From Sequoia sempervirens (Eukaryota > Streptophyta > Pinopsida > Cupressales > Cupressaceae): a stretch of 64,000 bases of DNA. Below the pieces are notes generated by a model. The model worked only from the letters and a program-made list of their open reading frames with translations. It had not been told where the DNA came from and searched no databases. Shown in pieces: positions 10,927-21,273 of this stretch (positions within the stretch are counted from its first letter, which is position 1; every line of letters begins with the position of its first letter). The stretch is from assembly GCA_007258455.2 (NCBI GenBank), contig VDFB02358134.1, positions 216,551,565-216,615,564 of the forward strand. Reading direction: 5' to 3'. A program made the position numbers and the translations under genes.

Positions 10927-11529
10927 TCACCATATGCCATGCTCATTCTTAGAAAAATCCTTGGAAATTAGACCTGTGTTTAATAATTTGGGGTTTGAGT
11001 GTTCAATTCTAAAAATTCCCAAGTCTACATCGCAGAAGCAATTCATTTGATTAGGGTCAAATAGTTCAATGACATGTTCAGACCTAGGCTCCCTAAATAA
11101 TTTGACTTCTTTCCCATTCACTGGAATCATGGCATAAGATAGATCTAATTGAACATTCCCACGAACTTTTTTTGTCCATTGCCTTGATAATAACATCCCA
11201 TAGTAGGGGGGAGTATCTACCATAGTAATATATATCTTGTATGTGGCCTCTAGATAGGATGCGAGCTTCAGTTCTACATCCCATATTACCCCTACTATAG
11301 GGACTGATTTGTTATCCATGGCATAACATTTCCCATATGTAGTATTTACCCATAAACCTAGCTCCTTCATGACAACCAGGGGCATGATGTTGATTGTTTC
11401 CCCTGAATCAATAATACAATTCTTCACCAATGTAGTGTAGAATGGATCTATTTGGGAGGGATTCTTTGTGAGTGTATCCCCCAAATATACCTCTGGTACC
11501 TTTGTAATTTCTCTTTCGACAACTTTCAC
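10927..11529 (-). pseudogene. TatA aspartic protease region
   Basis: 200 codons open on the minus strand. NCIIDSGETINIMPLVVMKE carries the retropepsin D-S-G. YGKCYAMDNKSVPIVGVIWD and YGMLLSRQWTKKVRGNVQLD are the conserved C-terminal blocks of Tat-type proteases. The catalytic triplet is intact. It cleaves the polyprotein in the family. Its 3' edge meets the extra RNase H at one stop codon, which suggests one ancestral continuous frame. Confidence 0.88.
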
Positions 11530-12742
11530 TTCTTTCTTTTGATCCTTCTACTTTTGGGATGTGTTGGTGATCATTTTAAGGGTTGTATCTCTAAATTCAT
11601 CAATATTCATTAGCTCCATTAAGGTAACTATCATTTTTTATTGATCTAATGCCTGATCCATGTCGAATGAAGGGGAAATGATACCTTGTTCATTCTTTTT
11701 AGTTTTAGTACTTCTTTTCCCCTCATTTTGGACCTTGTCATCTCTTGTTGTCATCTCAAGCTCAATGTCTGCATTTTCCTTTTGAGCATCTTTTTGATGT
11801 CTCTTCACTTCACCCTTCTTCTGATTAGATGAGGCACTCTCCTTTTTCTTTTGTTCTTTGATGAACATGCTTCTTGGTGTCCCTTGATCTCCATTTGTGG
11901 GTTGACTTCTCAAATTATATCTCCTCCCCTTTTCCTCAGCTACAACTTTTTATGTGAAAGCCCTTTTTTCTTCCTATGTTGGAGTTCTTAGCTGAAAATT
12001 GGGTGTTGCATTATATGTGCATTCCACCTCTAACGGGTTTTCTTCCTAATTAGAAAACACCTCTTGCTCTATATTCACATTATGTTTTTGACTGTCAACA
12101 TTGTATTCATATCCCTCTTTAGAAGAAGAGTATCCTTCCTCATTCTAACAAGACCTCCATCTCAGCATGTTCATGGTGTGGCCATCCCTATCTTGTTCTT
12201 GTGACCACTCATCCTAAAAATCCTTAGCTACTACACAATGTTTAGGGTCATGAGGTCTATGGCAAGGTGAACACTAAGGTGTAGCATCTAGTGCATGTGC
12301 TCCATGCTTCTTCAAGGGGTCAGGAGTCTCCTTCCAATTTGATCTTTCCACCAGTTTTCCATCTTTCCAAGTAGTATTGTAGGGCATGTCATGTAGTCTA
12401 GGTCTTTCATTTTTGTATTGATTCTCTATCTATTTTGGGGAGGACTGGGGTTTTGTGGGATCCTAAGGTTGTCCCTTTTTCCAGTCATGCCTGGAGCCTT
12501 TCTATTATTTTCAATGGTTAAGGTTGCCTTTTTTGCTTCAGTCAAACTTCTAGGGCATTTGTTTCTAAGCTCATAGCCTATTTTTGGATCAAAACCCTTT
12601 AGATAAATACCCAGAGCTACATGATTAGTTAAATTGGATCCATGTGGTATTTTATTATAGAGCTTGGAGAACATTTGATTGAAATCATAGACTGACTCAT
12701 TCTGATTTTTCTGAATACTTATTAGTTCATGTAGAGCAATTC
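11530..12742 (-). pseudogene. TatA gag, 5'-truncated
   Basis: Minus-strand remnants. 12426-12742 carries the end of the gag core, with LHELISIQKNQNESVYDFNQ and NLTNHVALGIYLKGFDPKI. 12230-12290 carries a knuckle-like CSPCHRPHDPKHCV (C-x2-C-x3-H-x4-C). 11638-11913 is a Lys/Glu-rich linker between gag and protease. The capsid N terminus is missing because the element is cut at 12742. Several stops lie between the pieces. Confidence 0.78.
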
Positions 12743-13149
12743 AAAATGGCATTTTCTATAAAATGCTATTTTTCTCTCATTTTTTAGATTAAACACTAAC
12801 ATACTAAGATATTTCACAAGAATTGCAGCATTTATTCCACTTAGTCTTGGCACATTTTAGGCATAGGAATTTCAATAATATTGTCATAGGCATAGGCATT
12901 TTAGAAGAAAATCCTTCAAAGCTTGTGTAGGTCTTCATCAAGGATTTCCCGCATGTTCGATCTGAGGGCAACACAAATCAGCAAGTTAGAAGGTGTAATG
13001 GAGATCAGCCATGGAGAATGAAAACATTGGGTGAGATTGTTCCATTTTATGTGTTTTCGTTTATTGTTCCTTTGCACTTCATTATTTCTTTGGGTTTATG
13101 CTTTCAATTCATTTGATTAAACTAAACTTAAATTAAACCCTTAGTTACA
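12743..13149 (+). repeat. Truncated LAR-family LTR (plus orientation)
   Basis: This segment matches the reverse complement of the LAR1 LTR (13700-14143) in order: the near-palindrome around ctataaaatg (12744-12771), the stretch with ccttcaaagcttgtgtagg, gatctgagggcaac, and the terminal cccttagttaca at 13138-13149. It ends with CA and the COP1 RT frame resumes at 13150. The first part of the LTR is missing, so it is a truncated LTR joined to TatA gag. It is clearly diverged from LAR1. Confidence 0.82.
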
Positions 13150-13699
13150 ATACCTTTATTAGTTTGTGCAATTTTTAAACCAAGAAAAGTTTGAGTTCTC
13201 CTAGCATGGATATTTCAAAATCATCTTGCATGTGTGTAGAAAATATTCTACACATAACATCACTGCAACCACCAAATATGATATCATCCACATATACTAC
13301 AACAATGATCATATGCTCACCTTCAGATTTAAGATATAAATTTCTATCAACATAACCCTTCACGAATCCTTGTTGTTGTAGATACTGATCCAACCGTGAA
13401 TACCATTGCCTTGGGTCTTGCTTTAGACTAGATAGTGATTTTCTCATTCTACAAACATAACCATCATCCTTTGATAGCTAACAACCTTCTAGTTGCTCAA
13501 TAGATAATTCCTTTTCTAGGTTTCCATTCAAGAATGTAGATTTAATGTCCATCTGATATACTTTAAATCCCTTGCAGGATGAGAGTGCAAGAAACATTCT
13601 TATTGCTTCTAATCTTGCAACAAGGTCAAATGTTTCTTCAAAATCAATCCCTTCTAATTGTGCATATCCTTTACACACTAACCTTGCTTTGTTCCTAAC
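13150..13699 (-). pseudogene. COP1 reverse transcriptase, 3' part
   Basis: Copia RT on the minus strand. From high to low: VRNKARLVCKGYAQLEGIDF at the junction, AIRMFLALSS, YQMDIKSTFLNGNLEKE (first Asp), SLKQDPRQWYSRLDQYLQQQ, VVVYVDDIIFGG (intact YVDD box), and FLGLKIAQTNKGI reached after a frameshift near 13175. Copia RT copies RNA into DNA inside the particle. The C-terminal RT, RNase H and 3' LTR of this copy are missing below 13150. The upper end joins 20532 once LAR1 is removed. Confidence 0.9.
13695..13699. repeat. Target site duplication CTAAC, left flank of LAR1
   Basis: CTAAC directly precedes the TG of the lower LAR1 LTR, and the same five bases follow the upper LTR at 20527-20531. 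Removing 13700-20531 restores the copia frame (GVVVRNKARLV). Confidence 0.9.
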
Positions 13700-14115
13700 T
13701 GTAATCAAGGGATTTTTTTTAGGTTTTATTAGGAGTGTTAGCAATAAATCATAAATGACAATGAAACCCAAAGATCTTACAAAACACAAAGGAAGTAAAA
13801 TACAAAATGATTATACCTGATCACCGAGACTTCCATGATTCACTTTTGTAATACCTTCTTGCTTGCTGGATGATGTTGCCCTCAGATTCGTCGTGCGAGA
13901 AAATTTGCAAATGCCTAAGTCCTACACCAAGCTTTGAAGGATTTATGCTATGTCTAAATGCCTATGCCTATAACTATAATTGTCAATGTCTATGCCTAAA
14001 CAAATGCCAAGACTTGATCAAATGACTATAATAAATGCTATGATAAATCTAAGAATGCAAGTGTGAAAGTGTATAAAATGTCAGCATGTCTGTGTGTAAT
14101 CGAAAAGTGAGAGGA

Positions 14116-14143
14116 AAATGACATTTTATAGAAAATGCCATTT
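14116..14143 (-). promoter_or_regulatory. LAR1 LTR core promoter candidate in a near-palindrome
   Basis: A 28-bp near-palindrome whose minus strand contains CTATAAAATG, a good TATA box. It sits about 830 bp into the LTR and would divide U3 from R/U5. The same element recurs at 19673-19700 and 12744-12771. Confidence 0.5.
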
Positions 14144-14605
14144 CAAATGGACAAGCGAGATTAATTGATGATGAGAACCTAAAATGAGAGGTCCAGATTA
14201 AACCTAAGAATCCCTAATTAGGGTTAGGGAAAAATGCTTAATCGAATGGTCATAATAAAATCTCAGATAATCGGATCGACGGTGGAGAATAAATGAGGAA
14301 ATTATTTAAAGAAATAAAGATTTTTGAAAAATCAAGAAGATAAGATTGCCTGATTTGTGAGATTCGAAAAATCAAGAATCTGCCCGATTACTTGATTTTT
14401 AGAAGATTAATTACTATTTTGAATTAAATTAATTCAAAATAATGATTTTATGAGATAATAAATAATCTTTTTCAGATTATTTATCAAAATGGACTGACAG
14501 TTAAGATTGAGATGACATTTTAAATAATTTAATTTATTTAAAATGAGAAGAATATTAAATTGGCAATTAAATAATTAAATTTAATTATTTAATTTAGTAG
14601 ATAAG

Positions 14606-14868
14606 ACTAATTAATTAAATAAATTAATCAATTTATTTAATTAAGACAATTAGTGACATATTAAATAAATAAATGTAATTCATTTATTTAACAATTAGGA
14701 AGAATTAAATGCAGAAGGGAAATTAAATAAATTAAGAAATTTATTTAATTAAGGGAAGACTTAGACAATTAATGACATATTTAATAAATAAATAAAAATT
14801 TATTTATTTAATAATCATGAAGAATAAATGATATGAATTAATTAAATAATTATGAATTATTTAATCAA
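14606..14868. repeat. AT-rich hairpin ladder in LAR1 3' LTR
   Basis: Five successive inverted repeats of about 30-40 bp made of attaaataaat-type arms: 14606-14645, 14659-14694, 14721-14750, 14779-14813 and 14836-14868. They are spaced about 55-60 bp apart and separated by short mixed-sequence linkers (gacaattagtgaca, gcagaaggg). The ladder is repeated in the other LAR1 LTR and in LAR2. Confidence 0.75.
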
Positions 14869-14971
14869 TAGTCGAATGTGGACCAAGGACATAATTAAAT
14901 GTCTTAATTATGCTAGGACGAAAGTGGTAAAAATGAAGCTTGCAGGCCTAGGTCATTTTTAGGTGTCTACA

Positions 14972-14988
14972 TTTTGCCCCTCTTTGTC
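14972..14988 (-). other. LAR1 polypurine tract
   Basis: In minus sense, CAAAGAGGGGCAAAA touches the TG of the 3' LTR. This is the expected position and composition of the primer for plus-strand DNA synthesis, and it fixes the element's orientation. Confidence 0.8.
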
Positions 14989-17426
14989 ATAATGTCGCTT
15001 GTCGCATTGTGACAAAGAAAATAAGTCAAAGATATGCCCCAGTGCAAAATAAGATGAGGAAGAATGACGAGGAGGGTTGCGGTATGCCCCCTCGAGAGGA
15101 CAGACAGGTTCCAAGTACACGGGTGTGCTCTCGAAATTAATGAGAAGACTAGAATATGAAGAGACAAAGAAATGTTAATGAAAAAGATGTGGATGATGAT
15201 ATGGATGCAATGCCTATATGAGACGGGCGAGAGAAGATGACATGACTAAAGGAGATACATCTTAGTTCCTAGATCAAATCCTTCAAAACATTGCCATAGG
15301 ACTTTAATATTTATTGCTCTTAATCATCATTGGGCAGTAAAAATGACACAAATGGACAACAAACACCATGATATGACATAGACCAAGGTGTGCAAGGTCA
15401 TCCATTTGAAAAACAGACAGCCACAGACAAGGAATGTCCTAACTCATACTAAGAGCGAAGTTGCCCCAGTCTTTTTGTCAAGACAATCCATAGACAACAG
15501 TCAAAGAAAATAAAATAGGCCAGGAGACATCATCGCACCTCTAAATCCTTCATGGGACATCCTTGAGGTAGCTAGTAACATGACCAAAAACACAAGACAG
15601 TAAAAAGATAAGAAAAAAAAAAGCCAAGATAGTCAAAAGATAAGACAAAATAGACCAGAAAGATTAACAGCCATTTAATTTTGTTTGCCAATATTTGTTT
15701 GCCAAAGATTGATTTCTTGTCGGTTTGACAGTTTTGATAGTTTAAGAGTTTTTCCAATTTGATGGTGTTGACAGTTTGATGGGGCCTATTGTCAGGAATG
15801 ACACATCTTGAAAAAAGGCAAAGGACATTTTGATGAGGTCCAAATCCGAGAAGGACACATCTTGAAGAGGACCAAAGAGTGACGAGATTGACATTGTTTT
15901 AACTAATATGTTTTGGCAAGTTGACTGATGTTGACTGTATGATTGATTGGACTGTGCTGTCTAATTTTGACCAATTTTGACATTGACGTCTCAAATGACT
16001 ATCTTGTGTCTGAGTTTGACTATGTCTGACTTATTTGACCGATGTGACGATTGTGAAAAATTCAATGATTTAATTTGGACAAACCTAAAAGGACTGACCT
16101 AATGTCTCAGGGACTCATCGACCAATGGCCTTGCCTATGTCATACACTCAGAGACCTCGTAGTTTGAGAATGAAATGGACTGACTGACATGACTGACTTG
16201 ACAAGATGTAACTGAATTTGACTCCATTTTTAGGATTTTGACATTGATTTGGATGTTTTTTGTGTTTTTCTTCAAGACGTTTTATGATTTTTAGGTCTTT
16301 TTTCAGTACATTTTGCGATGTTTTGGTCTTTTTTCAGGACATTTTGCTAATGTTTTTGTCTTTTTTTAGGATTTTTTTGATGTTTTTGGATTTTGACATT
16401 TAAGAGGATCGTGAAAAATGCATATGACCGATGTCTACACATGAGAATCCAAGGACAAACATGATTGTGCCCCTAGTCAAGCTGAATACCAATTGATAGG
16501 TGATGACAACGTTGTTTGACATGGGAAGGACGCATCTCGAAACAACGTGAGGACGATGACGATAATGTGACGAAAGTATGGAGGTCTACAGCCAGGCCAA
16601 GAACAAAGTCAAGTAATGTTTTGGATAATGTGCTTGTATAGATTAGACTAGTTGCATTTGGAATGACTTGTCTAGGACTAGATGGGATGATGATTATCCT
16701 TAGAACTTTTGACAAGGGAAAGCCAAGATAGGTGACATACATGAAAGGATAGGGGGTGGCCTTAGTAAAGGATGGGAGACATGAGACTAAGGAAATTATC
16801 ATATGATTTTCAAGGACTATGTCATATAAGGACAATAAGATGATGACAGCCAATGACATGATGTTTCGTGAATCGTCTATGACCAAAGGATAGACATGTC
16901 AAGAGTTTTCCCAAAGCATGATTTATGTGTGTCACTTTTATGTCAAGACTGAGGTAAGTGGGAAAAATGTGTGGAAATGATAGGGCTTAGATGAACGTCA
17001 ATGTCATGAGGAAGGCATGGGAAAATGAGATGACTTTCCCCCAAGTGTAAAAGTCCACATAGACGATTTATTTTACACATGACGCCTATTTGCCAGGTTT
17101 TCATCATGGTACTTATCCAAGGCGCCTGTTTGCCAGGTTTTCACCATTGGATGAAGTTTTTCTCTTTACTATTTTCTTGACTTTTTTATTTTTTTGGTGT
17201 CACCAAGACCCCTGTTTGCTAGGTTTTCATCAGGGTGATGATTTTTTAATTTTTGATATATATTTTTTTTTATGTTTTCGATATTGTGGATAGCCTGGAT
17301 ACTTTAGATGACCACTGACTATTCTGAATCCATTGATGGTGTTGATGTAGATACTGGTGCCATGATATGCCAATAATGTCCTATCTCAAGTAGTTGTCTT
17401 GTTAGGATCGTAGCGCTTTTATACAA
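14989..17426 (-). other. LAR1 non-coding internal region with short repeats
   Basis: No supportable gene in 2.4 kb. 15860-16240 is rich in scattered tttgac/gactg motifs. 16252-16398 is a T-rich tandem array of about 4.5 degenerate units of about 32 bp (core ggtcttttttcaggacattt). 17081-17236 holds three copies of a motif like cctgtttgccaggttttca (about 17084, 17124, 17209). An open frame at 16473-16886 (minus) has no recognisable domain and is not called. Confidence 0.6.
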
Positions 17427-18350
17427 CTAATCGATGTCATTGTGGTCCTTTTTGATACTAGAGTTGGCCTTTTCAAAATACGCACATCGCGATAGAGTGC
17501 CATGAGAGTCCTTGTGGTAAAGAGTTGCTGCCAAGATGTGATAGATTTGTGACGTGGGATTTTTAGACTTTAGGTGAGATGTAGGGTTATGACGAATGAT
17601 GGTAGACGTGGAAAGATTGTTTGGACGCTTGGATGAATGACTTTTTATTTTCCAAACTTGGGATGGTGGATGCCGGATTTTGGAGGGATGGTGTTTGGAA
17701 CTAACACTTTTATATGCCTTGATTGATGACCATTTTGAAGGAGGTGGACATGTGTTATATGTGGGAGTCCTCTTGTCTTGTGGCTCCACATTGTGATTGA
17801 CTTTTGTATTTGACTGGGTGTCTTTGTTCGATCCGTCTTTCTTTGGGATCCATTTTAATTTCATTTGTCCACTTTTCCTTTTGTTTGATTCAATGGTCTT
17901 TGACATTTGATTTTGATCTTTTGACTTGTAAGACTTTTGATTTTGTTGGTCCCAAAGGGAAGGTTTATTTATGATGGAATGATGGTTTATGGTGTGGGTG
18001 GACGGGGTGTTGGCAGCAATCTTATGACAAGGATTTCTCATGGATTCCATTTTGACATTTGTATTTGACAAAGTTGCTCCCAATATCGAGGAGGTACAAC
18101 TAACATTGTTTGATTTGCTGTTTGAGGAATAACCAAGACCTTGATGTCTGTAATTTGCTTGAAGTTGTATTGGTTCTAGAATGCCTTGGTCGTGTATACC
18201 TAGTCCTTTTCGTTGATATTGCATGGTTTGACAGATTTTGTTAGCGATGGGGTATTTGTTGTTTTGAAAGAAAGATGCTAACTCATCATTAGGTATGTGG
18301 ATACTGTCACTTGTAATATTTTTCGTCTGCAAGAGAGCCTGCTCTAACAA
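17427..18350 (-). CDS. LAR1 ORF with G-patch-like motif
   Basis: 307 codons open on the minus strand, a long frame for this AT-rich relic. Near residues 40-75 lies YQRKGLGIHDQGILEPI followed about ten residues later by HQGLGYSS. This is the G-patch-like glycine pattern that occurs next to protease in plant Tat/gypsy polyproteins, where it is thought to bind RNA. The rest is Ser/Lys/Asn-rich and probably disordered. No capsid, knuckle or enzyme domain is visible. The frame follows 18457-19365 at a distance of about 105 bp and could once have been joined to it. I infer a structural or RNA-binding role. Whether it is translated is unknown. Confidence 0.5.
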   Translation of the reverse strand: MLEQALLQTKNITSDSIHIPNDELASFFQNNKYPIANKICQTMQYQRKGLGIHDQGILEPIQLQANYRHQGLGYSSNSKSNNVSCTSSILGATLSNTNVKMESMRNPCHKIAANTPSTHTINHHSIINKPSLWDQQNQKSYKSKDQNQMSKTIESNKRKSGQMKLKWIPKKDGSNKDTQSNTKVNHNVEPQDKRTPTYNTCPPPSKWSSIKAYKSVSSKHHPSKIRHPPSQVWKIKSHSSKRPNNLSTSTIIRHNPTSHLKSKNPTSQIYHILAATLYHKDSHGTLSRCAYFEKANSSIKKDHNDID

Positions 18351-18456
18351 AGATAAATGACCCTAGTTGATAAAGTGTCTTAGCTTCATTGTCATGTTGG
18401 ACATATTCTTGACTAATATCTTTGGTCTGATCGTGTGACATGTCAGGTTCAGATGA

Positions 18457-19365
18457 TTATGTTGGTGCTTCCAAGGCAATGTCGAAGCCATCATTATGTT
18501 TAGTGTCATAGAGTCCAGTAAATTCAACTATAGCTTGATCATTTTCAAATATGTCCATATTGGAATACTCTTGTGCTTGGGGAATATCATCTATGTGTCC
18601 CATGGAGGCAAATGTCTCATCTTGGGAAGTGTCAATAGTCGAGGCCTTTATAGGGTCAACAAGTGTTTGATCATGAATGGCATAAAGGTCAAGGAGTGGA
18701 TCATTTTGGATTTCTTTGTCCATGGTAGGGTCTTGGTCCAAGATGGGGTTGTCATGGATTTGGACTTCTTGGTCAATGGTAGGGTCTTGTTCAAAGATGG
18801 GGTTGTCATGAATAGGTGTGTTTTGGATGTCATGATTGTATTGAAGGACTCCCTGAATGGAGTTTAAGATAGGGTCATGGGATGGACTACCTTGTTCTTG
18901 AAATGAGGGTGACATTATAAGGTTATGCTTTGGGCTTTCATTTTGACATGTATCCTCAAGTTTAGACAATGGGATTTTACTTCGAGCAATGACAAAATTT
19001 TCATGACTAGATGTGGCTTGTGAGGGGATGACTTTAAAAGGATTAATGAATAATGGACTAGGATAGGACGTGGGGACTTGGACGGGAGTAGTATGTGAAG
19101 GACTAGGATATGACATGGGTACTTGCATTGGACTAGTATGTGAAGGACAAGGGTATGACATGGAGTCTTGGACTGGATTAAGATGTGACAGCATAGGATG
19201 TGACATGGGGACTTCAACCGGATATGCCATGGAGTCTTGAGCTAGATTAGTGTAAGGTTGACTAAAATAGGACTTGGAGACTTGGATGGGATCGATATGG
19301 TATGATGTGAGGACTTGACATGAGAAGGGATTTCTTTTACAAAACACAAAGGAAGTAAAATACAA
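18457..19365 (-). CDS. LAR1 Pro/Ser-rich repeat ORF
   Basis: 302 codons open on the minus strand. Residues of about 45-110 are a repeat of 15-16 residues with the core VPMSYPSPSHT. Further on, an 18-residue repeat (54 bp, IHDNPI-x-DQDPT) lies at about 18700-18830. The C terminus is acidic. No known domain is seen. The first methionine lies within the truncated 5' LTR (19337 upward), so the true start is uncertain: a deletion has fused LTR sequence to this frame. It is the 5'-most frame of the element, where gag would normally be. Confidence 0.45.
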   Translation of the reverse strand: MYFTSFVFCKRNPFSCQVLTSYHIDPIQVSKSYFSQPYTNLAQDSMAYPVEVPMSHPMLSHLNPVQDSMSYPCPSHTSPMQVPMSYPSPSHTTPVQVPTSYPSPLFINPFKVIPSQATSSHENFVIARSKIPLSKLEDTCQNESPKHNLIMSPSFQEQGSPSHDPILNSIQGVLQYNHDIQNTPIHDNPIFEQDPTIDQEVQIHDNPILDQDPTMDKEIQNDPLLDLYAIHDQTLVDPIKASTIDTSQDETFASMGHIDDIPQAQEYSNMDIFENDQAIVEFTGLYDTKHNDGFDIALEAPT

Positions 19366-20526
19366 AACGATTATACCTGATCACCGAGACTTCCATGATT
19401 CACTTTTGTAATACCTTCTTGCTTGCTGGATGATGTTGCCCTCAGATTCGTCGTGCGAGCAAATCTGCAAATGCCTAAGTCCTACACCAATCTTTGAAGG
19501 ATTTATGCTATGTCTAAATGCCTATGCCTATAACTATAATTGTCAATTTTATGCCTAAACAAATGCCAAGACTTGATCAAATGACTATAATAAATGCTAT
19601 GATAAATCTAAGAATGCAAGTGTGAAAGTGTATAAAATGTCAGCATGTCTGTGTGTAATCGAAAAGTGAGGAAAATGACATTTTATAGAAAATGCCATTT
19701 CAAATGGACAGGCGAGATTAATTGATGATGAGAACCTAAAATGAGAGGTCCAAATTAAACCTGAGAATCCCTAATTAGGGTTAGGGAAAAATCCTTAATC
19801 GAACGGTCAGAATAGAATCTCAGATAATCAGATCAACGGTGGAGAATAAATGAGGAAATTAATTAAAGAAATAAAGATTTTCAAAAAATCAAGAAGATAA
19901 GATTGCCTGATTTGTGAGATTCGAAAAATCAAGAAGATAAGATGTGGACTAAAGATTCAATTTGGAAAATCAAGAATCTGCCCGATTACTTGATTTTTAG
20001 AAGATTAATTACTATTTTGAATTAAATCAGATTATTTATCAAAATGGACTGACAGTTAAGATTGAGATGACATTTTAAATAATTTAATTTATTTAAAATG
20101 AGAAGAATATTAAATTGGCAATTAAATAATTAAATTTAATTATTTAATTTAGTATATAAGACTAATTAATTAAATAAATTAATCAATTTATTTAATCAAG
20201 ACAATTAGTGACATATTAAATAAATAAATGTAATTCATTTATTTAATAATCAGGAAGAATTAAATGTAGAAAGGGAAATTAAATAAATTAAGAAATTTAT
20301 TTAATTAAGGGAAGACTTAGACAATTAATGACGTATTTAATAAATAAATAAAATTTGTTTATTTAATAATCATGAAGAATAAATGACATGAATTAATTAA
20401 ATAATTATGAATTATTTAATCAATAGTCGAATGTGGACCAAGGACATAATTAAATGTCTTAATTATGCTAGGATGAAAGTGGTAAAAATGAAGCTTGCAG
20501 GCCTAGGTCATTTTTAGGTGTCTACA
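19337..20526 (-). repeat. LAR1 5' LTR (truncated)
   Basis: 1,190 bp matching 13777-14971, beginning in minus sense with TGTAGACACC at 20526. It lacks the last 78 bp of the LTR and the adjoining primer-binding site. It also differs by an insertion of about 38 bp (about 19930-19968) and a deletion of about 45 bp near 20033. The hairpin ladder is present at about 20160-20425. Confidence 0.88.
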
Positions 20527-21273
20527 CTAACCACAACTCCATATTCATTCAGCTTATTTTCGAATACCCATTTGGTACCAATTACGTTCTTGTTTGATGG
20601 TCTAGGAACCAATTCCCATGTTTTGTTCTTCTCAATCTGATTGAGTTCCTCTTCCATTAATTTTATCCAACTCTTATGCTTACTAGCTTCAGTAAAGTTC
20701 TTTGGTTCAATCTAAGACAAGAGAGAAAAAATATCTTTCTCCTTGTCCTTTACAAGTTTCCTCTTGGTTTGCATACCTTCATTTTTGTCACCAATTATTT
20801 TGTCTGCAAGATGATCCTTTTGCACATATTTTGCAGGAGCTCGTTCAACCACTTCTTCATTATCTTCTTCTTTTTCTTCTTCAACTGTTGCACCTACATT
20901 ATCATCTTTTGATTCAAACTCAAGGTTATTTTTGTTAGACTTAGCTTGATTTGCATTTTCATCAACCTTGACAATTGTGCTTTCTATTGCTTTGTGTAGT
21001 CTCTTGTTGTAACACTTGTAAGCTTTTCTTTGATTGGAATATCCTAAGATATCCCTTCATCAAATCTTGAATCAAAGCTTCCTAAATCTTCATCTTCTCT
21101 CTTAATATAGTATTTACTATCGAACACCTTAAAATGTTTGATAGATGTAGGCCAACCAAACCACAACTCATAAGGAGTTCTGCCACTGTTTTCTCTTAGT
21201 AGGGTTTCATTCTATATGTACACAATAGTTTGAACTGCTTCCTTCCAAAATGTATCAGCCAAATTTGCCTCAT
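20527..21273 (-). pseudogene. COP1 region between integrase and RT
   Basis: Minus-strand copia linker leading into RT. At the lower edge IGTKWVFENKLNEYGVVV is the conserved RT start. 20527-20531 is the right copy of the LAR1 target duplication. The upper part includes the acidic linker (EEEKEDNEE-like, about 20850-20900) and the post-core integrase region with RTPYELWFGWP (about 21150-21185). Stops are frequent. Confidence 0.75.

Larger units (their letters stand above)
1120..12742 (-). mobile_element. TatA: Tat-like Ty3/gypsy element, truncated, split by CHR
   Basis: Minus-strand gypsy relic read from high to low coordinates: gag (12742 to about 12230), protease, an RNase H with a YFDGA motif, reverse transcriptase, usual RNase H, integrase (to about 1350), then a 3' UTR. 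The 5' LTR and the start of gag are missing at 12742, where the element abuts a fragment of an unrelated LTR. The 3' LTR cannot be delimited. It is split at 2806/9047 by CHR, and removing the insert restores an uninterrupted RNase H reading register. Gene order and motifs match TatB at 32222-39975, so the two are related families. Stops and frameshifts make it non-functional. Confidence 0.85.
13700..14971 (-). repeat. LAR1 3' LTR (complete)
   Basis: 1,272 bp; in minus sense it reads TGTAGACACC to CTTGATTACA. It contains an AT-rich hairpin ladder (14606-14868), a near-palindromic TATA element (14116-14143) and a distal segment of 78 bp (13700-13777) absent from the other LTR. Ends are supported by the CTAAC duplication. 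Confidence 0.9.
13700..20526 (-). mobile_element. LAR1: large non-autonomous LTR element in COP1 RT
   Basis: 6,827 bp flanked by CTAAC. The orientation is minus: the lower LTR is preceded (in minus sense) by a purine tract, and both sizeable open frames lie on the minus strand near the upper LTR. The internal 4.4 kb has no recognisable protease, RT, RNase H or integrase. The end of the upper (5') LTR and the primer-binding site have been deleted. It fits the class of large retrotransposon derivatives that depend on enzymes from other elements. Confidence 0.88.

Noticed and set aside
11638..11913. Nuclear protein gene (Lys/Glu-rich)
   Set aside because: Same position and composition as the TatB gag-protease linker at 36495-37109; it is a polyprotein linker.
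16473..16886. 137-codon minus-strand frame in LAR1
   Set aside because: No motif, no repeat structure, and isolated in a non-coding stretch with short repeats; not supportable as a gene.
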